Positions 1 through 10,277 of a stretch of DNA of 32,817 bases are shown one piece after another. Made by a program: the position numbers and the translations under genes. The stretch lies in the NCBI GenBank assembly GCA_014885115.2, contig WKLE02000074.1, positions 1 through 32,817 of the forward strand, in the 5' to 3' direction. The stretch's first letter is position 1, and each line of letters begins with the position of its first letter. Source of the stretch: Asterionellopsis glacialis. Taxonomy: Eukaryota; Bacillariophyta; Plagiogrammaphyceae; Rhaphoneidales; Asterionellopsidaceae. The notes beneath the pieces are model-generated. The model searched no databases. It worked only from the letters and a program-made list of their open reading frames with translations, and was not told the origin of the DNA.

Positions 1-75
1 TTTTTACTTCGGAATAAGGTATGACTCAATTGAAAAGCTATATTTTTTTACTTCGGAATAAAGTATGACTCAATT
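1..75. repeat. Two-copy direct repeat, 44-nt period
   Basis: A block containing TTTTACTTCGGAATAA and ending TATGACTCAATT occurs at 1-31 and again at 45-75 with one substitution (AAGGT versus AAAGT). The window starts inside the repeat, so more copies may lie to the left. Function unknown; it could be the terminus of a mobile element. Confidence 0.75.
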
Positions 76-115
76 CACACCGCCAACTGAACCCTGCCCA
101 TTTAACAGATAATGA

Positions 116-209
116 GGTTAGACTCCAACTTCCTAACAGGCCAAAAATAGTAAAATTAGAAAAACAGTGTTTCACTATTTTGCTGGAGTTAGAATGTGGA
201 GTCTAACCA
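116..209. repeat. Imperfect foldback (inverted repeat)
   Basis: GGTTAGACTCCA at 116-127 is the reverse complement of TGGAGTCTAACC near 198-209. The match continues inward imperfectly (AAAATAGTAAA against TTTCACTATTTT), giving a hairpin of about 94 nt with a short loop. It has the shape of a small foldback or MITE-type element. No target duplication was resolved. Confidence 0.55.
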
Positions 210-926
210 CATAACCTGTTACGATCTTGTTCAAAACTAACGCACAGCCCTTCCTTCTCATCATTCTTTTCTTCTCCACCCAACAACGCATACCTACAGT
301 AGTTTACTATGTAACTAGACGACACAATGACAACAAAAACACAGACAAAAACAACAAATGCAACCAACCAAAATGATGACCGTGTCAACAAGACAACAAT
401 AAACCTTTCATTGTGATGGTGGCAGAAGATGTTAATGTGTACTCTGTGTTGGTGTTTTGGTGGACATAAATGAAAATACAAATGCCAAGAAATTAGAAAT
501 CACAGTTTGTCCAGAAAAGTCACTTCTCACGACGATTGTAACAACACACAACAATGAACCAACTGCCCTCTTTTTGGGATCTTTCTGTTTTCTGTCTTTG
601 TGTGGATGATTGCTGTTTCTCTCTTTTTTTCATCACAAGGTATAAAATGATCACGTTGGTTGTCATGGTGGGTCGATCAAACTAAGACACAACACAAATG
701 TAGCACATTGCCTGATGCATTAGGACTAATACTAATAAATCTTTTTTCATACAAAAACAGACAAAATTTTGTACAAAAACAGATGAAAACCTCATTTCTA
801 CATTCTACATATGGACAGTCGTGAAAATATGGAATGAGATGGATGGAAGGATAGACAAAAAAGGCCATTTCTTGATCTCAACTGCTACTTTCTAATTTGG
901 GCAAAATTAAGTTATGTACCTGCTAA
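210..926. other. Intergenic, no gene recognised
   Basis: AT-rich DNA with short open frames on both strands, none with a recognisable domain, coding-like composition or splice structure. No RNA gene seen. Confidence 0.5.
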
Positions 927-1063
927 GACCCATTCTTTTTTACCAAAATTGTGGTAATAAGTCCTGGTAATTGGTTGAGGTGATGGTCTGCCTGTTTGTC
1001 CTCATTAGTACCTCAACCAAAACTCTTTACCTCCATCAAAAATGCCATACAGACCATTATAAG

Positions 1064-1195
1064 TTGGCGCTTGTGCTTTTTGATATTACAGAAATCAAAT
1101 TTCTCATTACTGCAAAAAATCTAAGTGTATTTTGGAGGAGGTATTTTGCGGTAATGAGAAATTCGATTGCGGTAATATCAAAAAGCACAGGCACC
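1064..1195. repeat. Long-arm foldback nested inside the MITE
   Basis: Two arms of about 50 nt (about 1066-1117 and 1144-1195) are close to 90 percent reverse-complementary. They share GTGCTTTTTGATATTAC on one side and GTAATATCAAAAAGCAC on the other, plus TTTCTCATTAC against GTAATGAGAAA, around a loop of about 25 nt. This could be a separate small hairpin element inserted into the MITE, or part of its internal palindromic structure. Confidence 0.75.
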
Positions 1196-1280
1196 TGTTT
1201 TCATTAATTTACTTGTACAGTAGTAATTTTTTACCAACACCACACTTTTGTATGATGGATTCAGATGTTGATGCCAATGA

Positions 1281-1303
1281 CAATGATGTCAATGACATCA
1301 TTG
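1281..1303. repeat. Perfect short hairpin
   Basis: CAATGATGTC, a 3-nt loop AAT, then GACATCATTG. It lies within the MITE and partly extends outward (CCAATGA on the left, TTTTTGGCATTG on the right). Confidence 0.7.
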
Positions 1304-1624
1304 TTTTTGGCATTGTCACTTGTTTTAGTGGGAGAGCAACTAACATCCCTCTCCCAAAGGATGCAGAGTTTGCTTTCCCGGCATATTAACAAACAGCATC
1401 GTTTATGCAGAGCACTCCCTAGCAACACCAATTCTGGACAAGCCTGTCAGCAATCATGACTGACCAAAGCAGACAAATTACCATGACCAATTACCTCAAA
1501 AGTATGGACCATTCTTTTTTTCAGTCAATCCAATTGCAGTAAAAAACAGACTGACAGACCATTACCTTGACCATTACCACGACCCATTACATGGCCTTTT
1601 GGTAAAAAAGAATGGGTCTAAACC

Positions 1625-1641
1625 TTAACCCTTTGACTACC
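1625..1641 (+). mobile_element. piggyBac-type terminal inverted repeat with TTAA
   Basis: TTAA at 1625-1628 is followed directly by CCCTTTGACTACC. piggyBac-superfamily elements insert at TTAA and their ends begin CCC; the Looper-like branch has CCYTTT-type ends. It sits about 430 bases upstream of the first transposase-like methionine on the same strand, so it is a good candidate for the 5' end of that element. I found no matching GGG-TTAA right end in the window, consistent with the 3' part having been lost. Confidence 0.55.
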
Positions 1642-2058
1642 AAAATTTTTTGGGTATGAAAAGCCAGTATATCAGCTTTTGAGGTGGATGTGATTGGCTG
1701 AGGACATTTTTTTCATCTTCAATGTGTTCTTGAGTGCTGATTGTCAAACCTCTTGCCATTCCTATTGGATAACTCTATAAAATAGCTTTAATGCCAATAT
1801 ATCAGCTTTTCTCTTGTTTTGAGAGAGGATTTTTCAACTTTTCTCAGCCAAGCATTTGTTTTTGGTACTGTAGGACCTCATCAAATGAATCTACATCAAA
1901 TTCTGCATTGGAATGGCTCTCGAGATGTTTTTTTAACTCTTACTAGAACACTGACAGACACTAAATTTGCACTCATTGTTCTTCACATTTTACTACTCTT
2001 CCTCTTCTTGTGGTGTATTTTTTCATGTTTACTTGCTGATTGTTGCATTTGTTTTTCC

Positions 2059-3240
2059 ATGGAAACCTACGCACACACCACACCTGAACTTGACTCTCTG
2101 TTACAAGACATCTGGGATGCTGTGTCTGAAATTGACACAGAAGTGACTGATGATATTGGAATAGTAGGATATCTGAAGTTGCTACAAGATTCTTCAGATC
2201 TTGTAATCCTTAAACCAGTACTGGTTGAAAAAGTCTTCAAAGAGAATGGCCCTTTGGGTCTCTTACACTTCTTTATTACAAGAAGCTGGATGAAGGCCAT
2301 GTGCACATGGACCAACAAGCACCTTGCTTCTAAGGGTAAGCCTGAAATTTCTTTAAGAAATTTCAGGCTTACATTGGCCTGGAACTTGCCGTGTCACTTC
2401 TCCACTGTAATGAGATCTCCAATTACTGGAGAGGTGACCTGTTTACAGGGCATGTTGATTTTAGGAAAACCATGTCAAGATCAGATTTTCAGGTTATCAT
2501 GTCAGCACTGGCCTTGCATGACCCTGAATCATACTCTGATGAGGAGGCAAGTACAGACCCCCTGTATTCTTCTCAAAAGTTGATAGAACATTTTCAAAAA
2601 AATATCACTAAGATAGCTGTTCCTACAGGATGTAGTGCACATGATGAGGCCTCCCTCCCTACCAAGGCAAAAACCAGGGCAAAAACTTATATGCCAATAA
2701 AACCTGATAAGTATGCAATTTGGTTTTATACTACTGTGGGCAGTGATCACCAGTACATTTTTTCAATATTTGATAACAGGGCTGGTAACTTCTCAGGAAT
2801 ATCTGGCCCCAAGGCCTTTTGCCATATCCATACAGAAATGAGGACTCCCTATAATATCATAATAGGTAAAAATAAGAATATGGAGACAGACTCACCTACT
2901 GTTTTGTGGATACTCCAGATGGCTCATTTTACCAAGACAAAACCTGATCCAAGTGGAAAACGGTATTTTTTCTTGATAATTTTTACACCCAACATACTCT
3001 TGCTGAGTCTCTTAGGACTATCACTCAGGGTGAAGCAAGAATTATAGGTACTGTAAAATTTACGAATGTAGATGGGACAAATTGCATTTATCTTTCTTGT
3101 GCTATCCAAGAAATAAACGATTCGGAACTTGGAGGTTAGTTAGAGCTTACAATAAAAGGCATGATTTAGATAAACTCTGTCAGAAACATTACAATGATAT
3201 GAACAAGAAACCTGGGTCAGAAAGAAGGCCATTTATGGCT
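2059..3240 (+). pseudogene. piggyBac-like transposase pseudogene
   Basis: The product would be the RNase H-fold transposase that cuts and joins piggyBac ends at TTAA. The N-terminal part reads in one frame from the ATG at 2059 to about 2360. The core is in a second frame from about 2361 to 2970, with family landmarks such as GLELAVSL, EISNYWRGDLF and a DEA motif at 2643 (the usual DES/DEM acidic pair), then TYMPIKPDKYAIWFY. A third frame from about 2972 carries NFYTQHTLAESL, ARIIGTVKF and then, after another shift near 3127, LVRAYNKRHDLDKL. At least three frameshifts and an in-frame TGA near 3256 make it non-functional. Homology stops at about 3240, where retroelement sequence in the opposite orientation begins. 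The C-terminal third of the transposase is missing. Confidence 0.85.
2336..2372. repeat. Perfect 37-nt palindrome inside the transposase
   Basis: GTAAGCCTGAAATTTCTT (2336-2353), one central T, then AAGAAATTTCAGGCTTAC (2355-2372): 18-bp arms with no mismatch. It coincides with the first frameshift of the piggyBac pseudogene. The protein reads KPEISLRNF in one frame up to the right arm and QAYIGLELA in another frame just after, as if one T were missing from the right arm. Confidence 0.9.
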
Positions 3241-3244
3241 CCTA

Positions 3245-3630
3245 CTGGGGTACATTGACAAAGTTGGTCTGATTTTTGTACGATGGTAGATTCATGTGCG
3301 TCTGGAGACAAAATTTGTATCGCATTGATTTTTCAGTGCCAAAACTTTTTGCTACTTTGTTGTTTTTCCCGACGGTGGTCCACTCGTTGGACTCTTGATG
3401 TTTGGCTGGTCTACCTTAGCTTGGGCTTGACTGAGATGATGCATGAGAGTTGACGTGGTGTCGGAGCACCGTTGTCTCTCCACGGCCATTGCCGCGTCCA
3501 CAACCTCCGAGCCCTCTGCTGATAAGCATAATCATCTTGTTTATGACTGAGTATACTGTCGTATACGTGTTGTAGATTTAGGGTATGTACAGTTGTACTG
3601 GATCCTCTTTCTCATGTCGGTGAAAGAGTG
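3245..3630 (-). mobile_element. 5' end of a second non-LTR retrotransposon copy (5' UTR + ORF1 start)
   Basis: Positions about 3480-3630 match 10128-10277 at roughly 80 percent, and the predicted products also correspond. The minus strand reads MIMLISRGLGGCGRGNGRGE from 3535 (compare MLISQGTGGCG*GNGHGD in the other copy), then EWTTVGKNNKVAKSF (compare PWTTVSCNNKLGATI), then a segment ending TNFVNVP (compare TNFINIP). It is therefore the Gly/Arg-rich N-terminus of ORF1 of the same family, truncated at its 3' side where it meets piggyBac sequence at about 3245. Homology between the copies begins sharply at 3630, which I take as the true 5' end of the family. One in-frame stop lies in the N-terminal part. 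Confidence 0.7.
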
Positions 3631-6600
3631 CTAGTGGTGATTGAGTAATATATGCATATTTGGCACAGGTATTCGTGAGCTGAAGTCATGCCATACAGTT
3701 TAGTTCTGTGAGATGTCTTGGTAGCACTGTGTCCATAGACTAGCCCCATGCCTTCAGATATAGTGGTATGGTCTTGAGATTTGATGATCCAGGCAAAGGT
3801 GCCCACCTGATCCTTTTTGGAGCCATCCATATGCTTGCATCAATGATGCAATCTTAGAAGTATCCATCATCATGATTGTGTATTTGAGAAGTTGGTACAC
3901 TGCACTGCCTCATCTAGGTTCTTTAAGTGTTTGTGGAACGTGACTGAATGTTGCTTTGGTGCTGGTAGTGTATATTGTACTTGATGGTCTTGGATATACC
4001 ATCCTGTAGTTTCTGTAATGTTGACCGGAATCATTATTTCAGGAAGAAATGATGTGCCAATATGGGCTTTGTGGTATTTAGTACTTCTTGATGAGAATGG
4101 TAGGTACTTTGAGTATATGTTTGGAGTAGATGTGTTATTTTGGATGTAGAGTACGTTAGTTATAGGATCCATGATCGAATGCTAATAGATCGTTGGGGGT
4201 GTGTCAGGGTCCAAGTGGTTGTTTTAGTTCATATCCTTGGGACTTGTTTAGGACAAGATTGGCCAGAATTGCTTGTTTCCAGAGTTTCCAGCATTTTACT
4301 TGATGAATATTGCTGTCGTGGCCAATTATACGATGTTGAAAGTTGATTACATTTTCTGTTATCATATGGGACTGAAGGTGACTCCCGTTAGTTTGAGAGA
4401 TGTCTGATATGGTTAGTACTTGAAGCCATAATTGGCACACATTGAGGCGATGAAGTTTAATGCTGGATGTAGTCCAGTTATTGAATACATCCATCAGAAG
4501 AGAGTCATGTTGTCAGAGAGGACCAGGAGTCCATGTTGAGGGCATTTTGATGCTTCCGTGGATAGTAGAAAGAAAGCTACAAATGGTGGTAAACCAACAT
4601 TTTGGTAAATATGGGAGTTTTGTGGATACGTTGGTGAGCACAAACATACTTGTCCCTGCCAGTAACTGCAGTTGTTCTAGGACCAATATCATTGAGTTTC
4701 CTAGAGTGTCTCCTTGTTGGATGTGACTGATCAGATATTTCAGTTGTGAAATTCCTCTTATGGTGGTTAAATGGTTAAGGTACATTCCTCCATATTTTGC
4801 TGGGCCATAAACTAGACTTCGTTTGAACTTACTGTGATATCCGCAGGATGCTAGAAATGGTGGTAGTAAAGATGCTTGAAGGTGATCCACTGTCAACATA
4901 TCATAAATTGCCATAGGTAGGGAGTATTCAATTCGTTTAAGTACAACTTGTTTATAGGCCATCAATGCTTCAAACTTTCTGAGAGTGCATGCTCTGATTT
5001 GTTGTGTTAGTGAAAATATTTTGTCCTGAAGGTATGTAAGATGTGTTTGCATGTCCCCAGATAATTGCACCCAAACTCCCAGTAGTTTAAAGGCTTCATT
5101 TGCTTCTAATCAATCAATAGGCAGATGTTGTTTTGTTGAGCTATTCTCCATCATAAGAACTGCTGGAGTTTTGGCAATTGTGCATGCTACTGGGAAGTCA
5201 TTGTCAAACTTCCATGTTAAGAGTGCCCAAAAGCACTTCTTTAAATTGAGAGATCCTCCTGTTATATTGAGAAGTCTTTCCCATTGTTGGGATGATAGTG
5301 CTAGGTCTTCAACTAGTTTTGGGTAGGTGACTTCTTCTTGAAGATGAGCGTCCTTAATGCCATTATTAGCATCATCCACATATGCATTGAGTGTACAATA
5401 AGTAGATAGATGGGTATTTTCTATGGCTTGGATAGTCATGCCTCCTGGTGAAATAGATTCATGAGTATTAATCATGACTGAGCTTAAACTTGCCCAGCCT
5501 GGTGGAGACCATCCTCCTCCTTGGCCTAATCTGAATTTGGGATCATTGTGATTGTTTGTCCAGTATTCTTTAGATGTACCATGTGCTGTATGGACATGGT
5601 ATTTCATGTTCATTAATAGTTGATTTTGGAGTCAAATGGCATTCTCTGGCATTCCGTATGCCTGGTGTGCCAGGCCATTGATTGCTGGTATGATGCGATT
5701 GTAACATGCTTCTGCCTCATTGTTGGTATTACCCAGGTTATGTCTCATACTGAGGGCAGAGTCGACAGTGAGCCTAAATTTTAAGAGTACATATTGAGTT
5801 TCTGATCCAGGTAGACCTCCATGTTGACTCTCATGAAGGTATTTGTGATGTTGACAGTGGTGGATGAAGCGGCGTGCCCAGAGTATTTTAGCTATCCCAT
5901 TCATATTGGCTTCAAATAGGTGAATAAGTCTTAGGCAATGTAGTTTTTGGGATCCATAGTCTTTTTCAATTATGCACATCATGGAGTGTTCCCATCTTCA
6001 AAGCATTATGCCATGTTTCACTGGTAAGTTCATTTTTATTGTGAGAATATTGAGAAGATGTTCACTCGATATCATGGCTTTGTAGATACCAAGATGAATG
6101 TTTGATGGTGATGTAGATGTACATTCATTCCATGTCCTATATAGACTTTTGACTTTGTTGGGACTTATTGTAGTATTCATTTGAGGGCCATTCTGTTTTT
6201 GCAAATTGTGAAGAAATGTTTTGACCTCTTTGTGGAGTTCATCCAAGTTGTAGTCATAGGTGCCTCCTAGTATGTCATGTGCAATGAGACTGGTACCGTT
6301 AAAGCCTAGATGTGTAGCTCAATCACTTTTACCAAATGGAGTATTTTGTGCCAAGCAGTAATGTTCTTCAGAGTATTCAAGGAGTCAGCTGCCCTAATCT
6401 CTTTCCATTTTTCACTTTGTTGAGGGAGTCTTCCATCTGCTGGGATTAATATGTGAGTAATGGAGCTTTGGGTGGTGTCCAAAAGATCTCTTTTTATATG
6501 TTGGTAATGTTTGCATGATTGCTCTTTTGAATTAATGTTTCTAATTGCTTTTTCCAGACTAATGTTTTGGTCATCTGCTGCATCTTGAGCTTGGGCACGC

Positions 6601-7930
6601 AAGAATTCATGGTGATGTGTATGGGCCTCTTTCTGTATTGCTTTGAGATTCTGTCTAGATGTTACGACTGCTTCGGATGCTGTGGCTGGTGTAAGGTGAG
6701 GTAGGTGATGTGGGATATCAAGTCGATTTTCTAGTTCCAAGATAGCTCTGTGTAGATCAATGTTTGGAAGTTGCGTTTGAGATCACCAAAGTCTCCAGTA
6801 TCTTAGGGTCTGGCTGGCTTGTACAAGTTTGTCAGATAGTGGATAGCCATAGGATTTATGGCAGCACTTGTTCTCAGCATGGAGTACAATTTTTGTGAAT
6901 TGATCATCTATCTTATTGAGTGCAAGAGTATGTCGTTCTTGCCATGCATGTTCATGAACTTTCATTAAGTTTTGAGGTTTATGGAGAATATTGTGGTTTT
7001 TGCATCCTCTTAAGACGCGTTGACGAAAGTTGTCAGAGTTAGCTTGGTTGCGCGAGCTGAGAGATCGTGGAGGTGGTGATTTTAGGGATATGGTGGCACT
7101 TTGAAAAATGTATTGAACGTCAAGGTTGACATATAGACCCCAATGATTGGTATCAATGCCATATTTAAATGGAAGAACATTTGCTTGGGTAGTACATTGG
7201 GCAGTTTTTGGGCAGCTGTAGATGTGGTCAATTTGGTCCACTCCATGGATGTTAGTTGGTGGACACCCCTCCCCATGGAGAAGGTGATGTAAAATTTGTC
7301 ATGCTTAAACTGTCCATGGTTCTTTTTAGAGACAAATTTGGTGATAGGACATCTTCATTTCCATCAATTAGTAGGAGAACTGCTCCCCTTTTGTCTTGGC
7401 AAAGTTGAATGAAGTTCTTGAGATCGTGCAGAATTTGTTGCCTGGGATTGGGTTGTGATGTTGTAGACAGTAGAAGAGCATGTTGTTGTGCATGGGCCGT
7501 TTGTTCCCCTGAATTTTCTAATTCTTGGCATACACAATATGCTGTAATCACTGTCAGATTGGTGTCTCCTTGTAGAGTTTGCCAAGTCCACCAGCCAAGT
7601 CGTGAGTCTGATCCTGCTGCTGAAATTTGTCCCACCCATCTTCCTGTTGTGGTCATTAGTGTGCCTCCACATTGTTTGTCAGATTTGGAGCTGATGGCTG
7701 AGGTAGAAAATACTTTAATATTGGTGATAATTTAGTATGTTGCCTGATAGTGTGTTCATATTTTGCTCAACAATGGTTTTTTTTTCAGTCATAATTTGTT
7801 TCTGAAAGACCTGTTATACCTGCTTCTAGCCCATTGCTTGTGTTAATGATGTCAGTTATCTTGGTTGGAGACAACATAATACCTTTAGGATTTATGGAAA
7901 ATATGTGGAGATCTTGTGGGTTACAATGAG
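3631..7930 (-). pseudogene. ORF2 remnant: EEP endonuclease, reverse transcriptase, RNase H
   Basis: Domains in order on the minus strand. (1) Endonuclease/exonuclease/phosphatase fold, about 7930-6980, with GLSETNYD, LGWWTWQTLQGD, TAYCVCQE and LLLIDGNEDVL. (2) A linker, about 6980-6250. (3) Reverse transcriptase, about 6250-5110, with WNECTSTSPSNIHLGIYKA, IIEKDYGSQKLHCLRLIHLF, EAEACYNRIIPAI, LGQGGGWSPPGWASLSSVM and the catalytic YVDD at 5371-5382 (intact). (4) Thumb/connection segment, about 5070-3870. (5) RNase H start at 3828, with DGSKKDQVGTFAWII; the expected SYRAEL motif reads SHRTKL, so the glutamate is lost. At least eight frame changes or stops break the frame. The domain ends abruptly at 3631, before the third and fourth catalytic residues. 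Confidence 0.85.
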
Positions 7931-8047
7931 TATATGTTGATCCATAAGTAGAGTCCTGTGTAATTTGTAGGCTTTGGTGTGCTTGAGATGGATTAGCAAT
8001 TGTTTGATTGATGATAGGAGTAGTGTGGGGGTGTTTGGTGTAGGATG

Positions 8048-10176
8048 TTAGAGTGCTAACCCTGTCAAAGGTCGGGGACTCCTAGATGCTGATGCTTCAG
8101 ATCTGTCTGATTCAGATAAAGGTGAGAGATTGGTAGTTGGTGTGCAAGTTTCCTGGAGAGACTCAGATGTCGTAGATTCAGTGAGAGAGGACCTTGAGGT
8201 TGGTTTCCTTTGTTTACAAGCTTGAGCTTGGCTTGGACTTGATGAAATTTGTCCTTGCGCCTGCATGAGTTGGAATTGTTGGCTTATGGATTGAGCCACA
8301 AATTGTTGAATGTCATTTTGTATTGCATGTTTGAGATATTGCTTTTGATCTGCCATATTTTGGGATGGTTTTGTTGATAATTCTGTGATTTGTTGACAGG
8401 CATCTTCATATTTGGCTGTCATTTCTGTGAGTTTCCTGCTGAGGGAGATCGTACTTCTTGCATACTGGTTTCCCATTTGGTTTTAGAATTTTCTTGCATC
8501 TCATTGAACCATCATTGGACATCTGTCTTGAGTGTTGATACGGTAGTATCATCCAAATTAGTAATGGTTGTAGCTTGCAATAGTGCCACTGGAGAATTTG
8601 ACAGATTAGGAGGATTTTTCCATGCATTTGGAGCTGTATCGATTGGTGATCAAGAGCCTAGAGATGATATATCATCCGTGGCACCATATGTAAGAGTTAT
8701 TTGGGAATGTTTCCACAGGTTATATGCACCTGATTGAGTGCTGTTTGCACTTTGATCATCTTTCAAGTTAGGAGCAAAAGTGGCATGTTTTTGTGGTTTT
8801 ATAGTTTGGTAGTATGTTTCTGCCATGCTAAATGATGAGATTGCAGAGCTGTCATCCCTGAGATTGATTTCATGGACATTTGCTTTCACTGCCTTAGTAT
8901 ATGTATTTACATATTCTGGTGTAAACGTTTTGGTGAGATGTTCCCTAATGTTATGAAAGAAGTTGTGGACTTCTTGGATAAGATGTTCTTTGAAGATGAT
9001 GAGGTACCCATTAGGGCCTCAACTTTTGACAGAGTGAAAGAGAAAATTCCCACTGGTAGATTTACAAAGAAGAAGAAATTCTTGGAGGCTATAGCTGGCA
9101 TGGGAGTCTGCAACGTCTTTGCCATTGTTTTCAATAGTTTGTTGAGTGAACATATCTCCATATCCGATGATTGATTTCTTGCATAGTTGTACCATTAAAT
9201 TGTTGTGGTCACAAGCTAGCCCTATAATGTCATTGTTTGTAATTAGACCTTCAACTTCATGGTACGGTATAATTTGAATGTGATGAAGGTTTTTGGGAAG
9301 ATTGTCTTTGCCTACAAATCCTTGAATCAACGCTTGTAGATATGGATTAACATGCAAGAGAGTACAGGTTATGCCAATACTCCATATGAACATGACATTG
9401 GGGCCTTTTCCAAGACGGCTCTTACAAGGACGTAGATCTATCTCACATGACGCATATTCAGAGTTTAAGATGATGAGTTCGGACAATGATTTTTGGAATT
9501 CATCTAGACATGTCCAGTCAGGGTGAGCATCCTTGACCCAGGCAAGGATATGGTTGTTGGTTGTACATAGTTTTGATGTCCACATGCAGTGTTTGTTTGC
9601 GTTGAGCCATGGTTTCATAAGTTTGTGAAATTGACCATATTGTGTAGATGTTTTGATGAACACGTAGAACTTGAGAACTTGTGCATTAGAATTATTTGTT
9701 GCTGCAGTTGTTCCTAAGATCAATTCAGAGAGTTTCTGTTTATCATTGGGAAGTTGTGTTGCTGCCGTAATGGGATTGGTTTTGGTAGTGACATTATTGG
9801 ATTCTTCTTCCCATCATTTGAAGCATGTAGTTGTTTTGTCGACCCGGAAGAGCTCATTACAGAAGAAGCACTGATGAAATGGTATATTGATGAAGTTTGT
9901 GTTGTTGTCTTTGGCGAGTGTCATGTGTACGTGAATACGGTACTTTTAACATGTAGAGCGTTCACTGCTGATGGTGGCACCCAACTTGTTGTTGCAAGAT
10001 ACTGTGGTCCAGGGACCATCATCTTCTTGATGAGATGTTGGTGCTACGTCGTTGTGTCCATTAGGGGACATTTGGGTCATTGTACCTGATGTGCATGACC
10101 CCTTGGGATCCACACTAGAGCAGTCCCCATGGCCATTGCCTCATCCACAACCACCAGTCCCTTGACTGATGAGCAT
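8048..10176 (-). pseudogene. Non-LTR retrotransposon ORF1 remnant
   Basis: ORF1 proteins of these elements coat the RNA. The likely start is the ATG at 10174-10176 (MLISQGTGGCG), but a TGA follows within about 12 codons where the other copy has Arg (CGC). A later Met gives MTQMSPNGHNDV with a conserved PWTTV motif. The best-preserved block is 9019-9723, a 234-residue open stretch with WLNANKHCMWT, LAWVKDAHPDW and GLACDHNNL, matching the layout of ORF1 in diatom elements. The C-terminal part (8048-8476) is Gln/Ser-rich with a coiled-coil-like start (SLSRKLTEMTAKYEDACQQI) and ends SPRPLTGLAL. Intervening frames at 8406-8627 and 8650-8889 belong to the same protein. Homologue identity is recognised by eye only. 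Confidence 0.7.
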
Positions 10177-10277
10177 AATCGTCCTGATTATGGTGATGTA
10201 TACTGAAGTATACATTTGGTAGATTTGGGGTATGTACACTTGTACTGGATCCTCTTTTGTGTGTCGGTGAAAGAGTG
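10128..10277 (-). repeat. 5'-UTR/ORF1-start repeat, partner of 3480-3630
   Basis: About 80 percent identical to 3480-3630 in the same orientation, sharing GGATCCTCTT, TGTCGGTGAAAGAGTG, GAGCATAATC and GGCCATTGCC blocks. Similarity ends at exactly GAAAGAGTG in both copies (3630 and 10277). They look like a pair of short LTRs, but the protein-level match (Gly/Arg-rich ORF1 N-terminus) shows they are the 5' ends of two related non-LTR copies. Confidence 0.75.

Larger units (their letters stand above)
927..1618. mobile_element. Non-autonomous DNA transposon (MITE), PIF/Harbinger-like
   Basis: The left end GACCCATTCTTTTTTACCA (927-945) is the exact reverse complement of the right end at 1600-1618. 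The similarity continues inward for roughly 70 nt with mismatches (GGTAAT/GTGGTAAT and GGTCTG motifs on both sides). The element is flanked by TAA on each side (924-926 and 1619-1621). A 3-bp TWA target duplication is the hallmark of PIF/Harbinger elements, so I assign it there; a TA duplication with slightly longer ends is the alternative reading. There is no transposase inside, only short frames. It contains two further palindromes (1064-1195 and 1281-1303), and its right end lies only a few bases from the piggyBac terminal repeat at 1625. Confidence 0.75.
3631..10277 (-). mobile_element. Decayed non-LTR retrotransposon (ORF1 + endonuclease/RT/RNase H)
   Basis: Reading the minus strand, the element starts at about 10277 with a 5' UTR of about 100 nt. 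It encodes an ORF1 ending at 8048 and then a polyprotein with endonuclease, reverse transcriptase and RNase H. This is the order of diatom L1-like (I/Tad-type with RNase H) elements. It is interrupted by many frameshifts and stops, is CpG-poor, and ends inside the RNase H domain at 3631, so the 3' end, the Cys/His C-terminal segment and the tail are missing. No target duplication can be identified. The last ~80 residues before the break carry the RNase H start; beyond it lies the 5' end of another copy. Confidence 0.85.

Noticed and set aside
2336..2366. A GTAAG...TTTCAG segment that could be a 31-nt intron repairing the transposase frame
   Set aside because: Removing it does not restore the correct frame (it would enter the third frame), it is far shorter than the 82-155 nt introns seen here, and the palindrome explains the GTAAG/CTTAC symmetry.
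3480..10277. LTR retrotransposon with 150-nt LTRs
   Set aside because: The coding content is endonuclease-RT-RNase H of a non-LTR element, the repeats are coding for the ORF1 N-terminus, and no integrase, protease or LTR end motifs are present.
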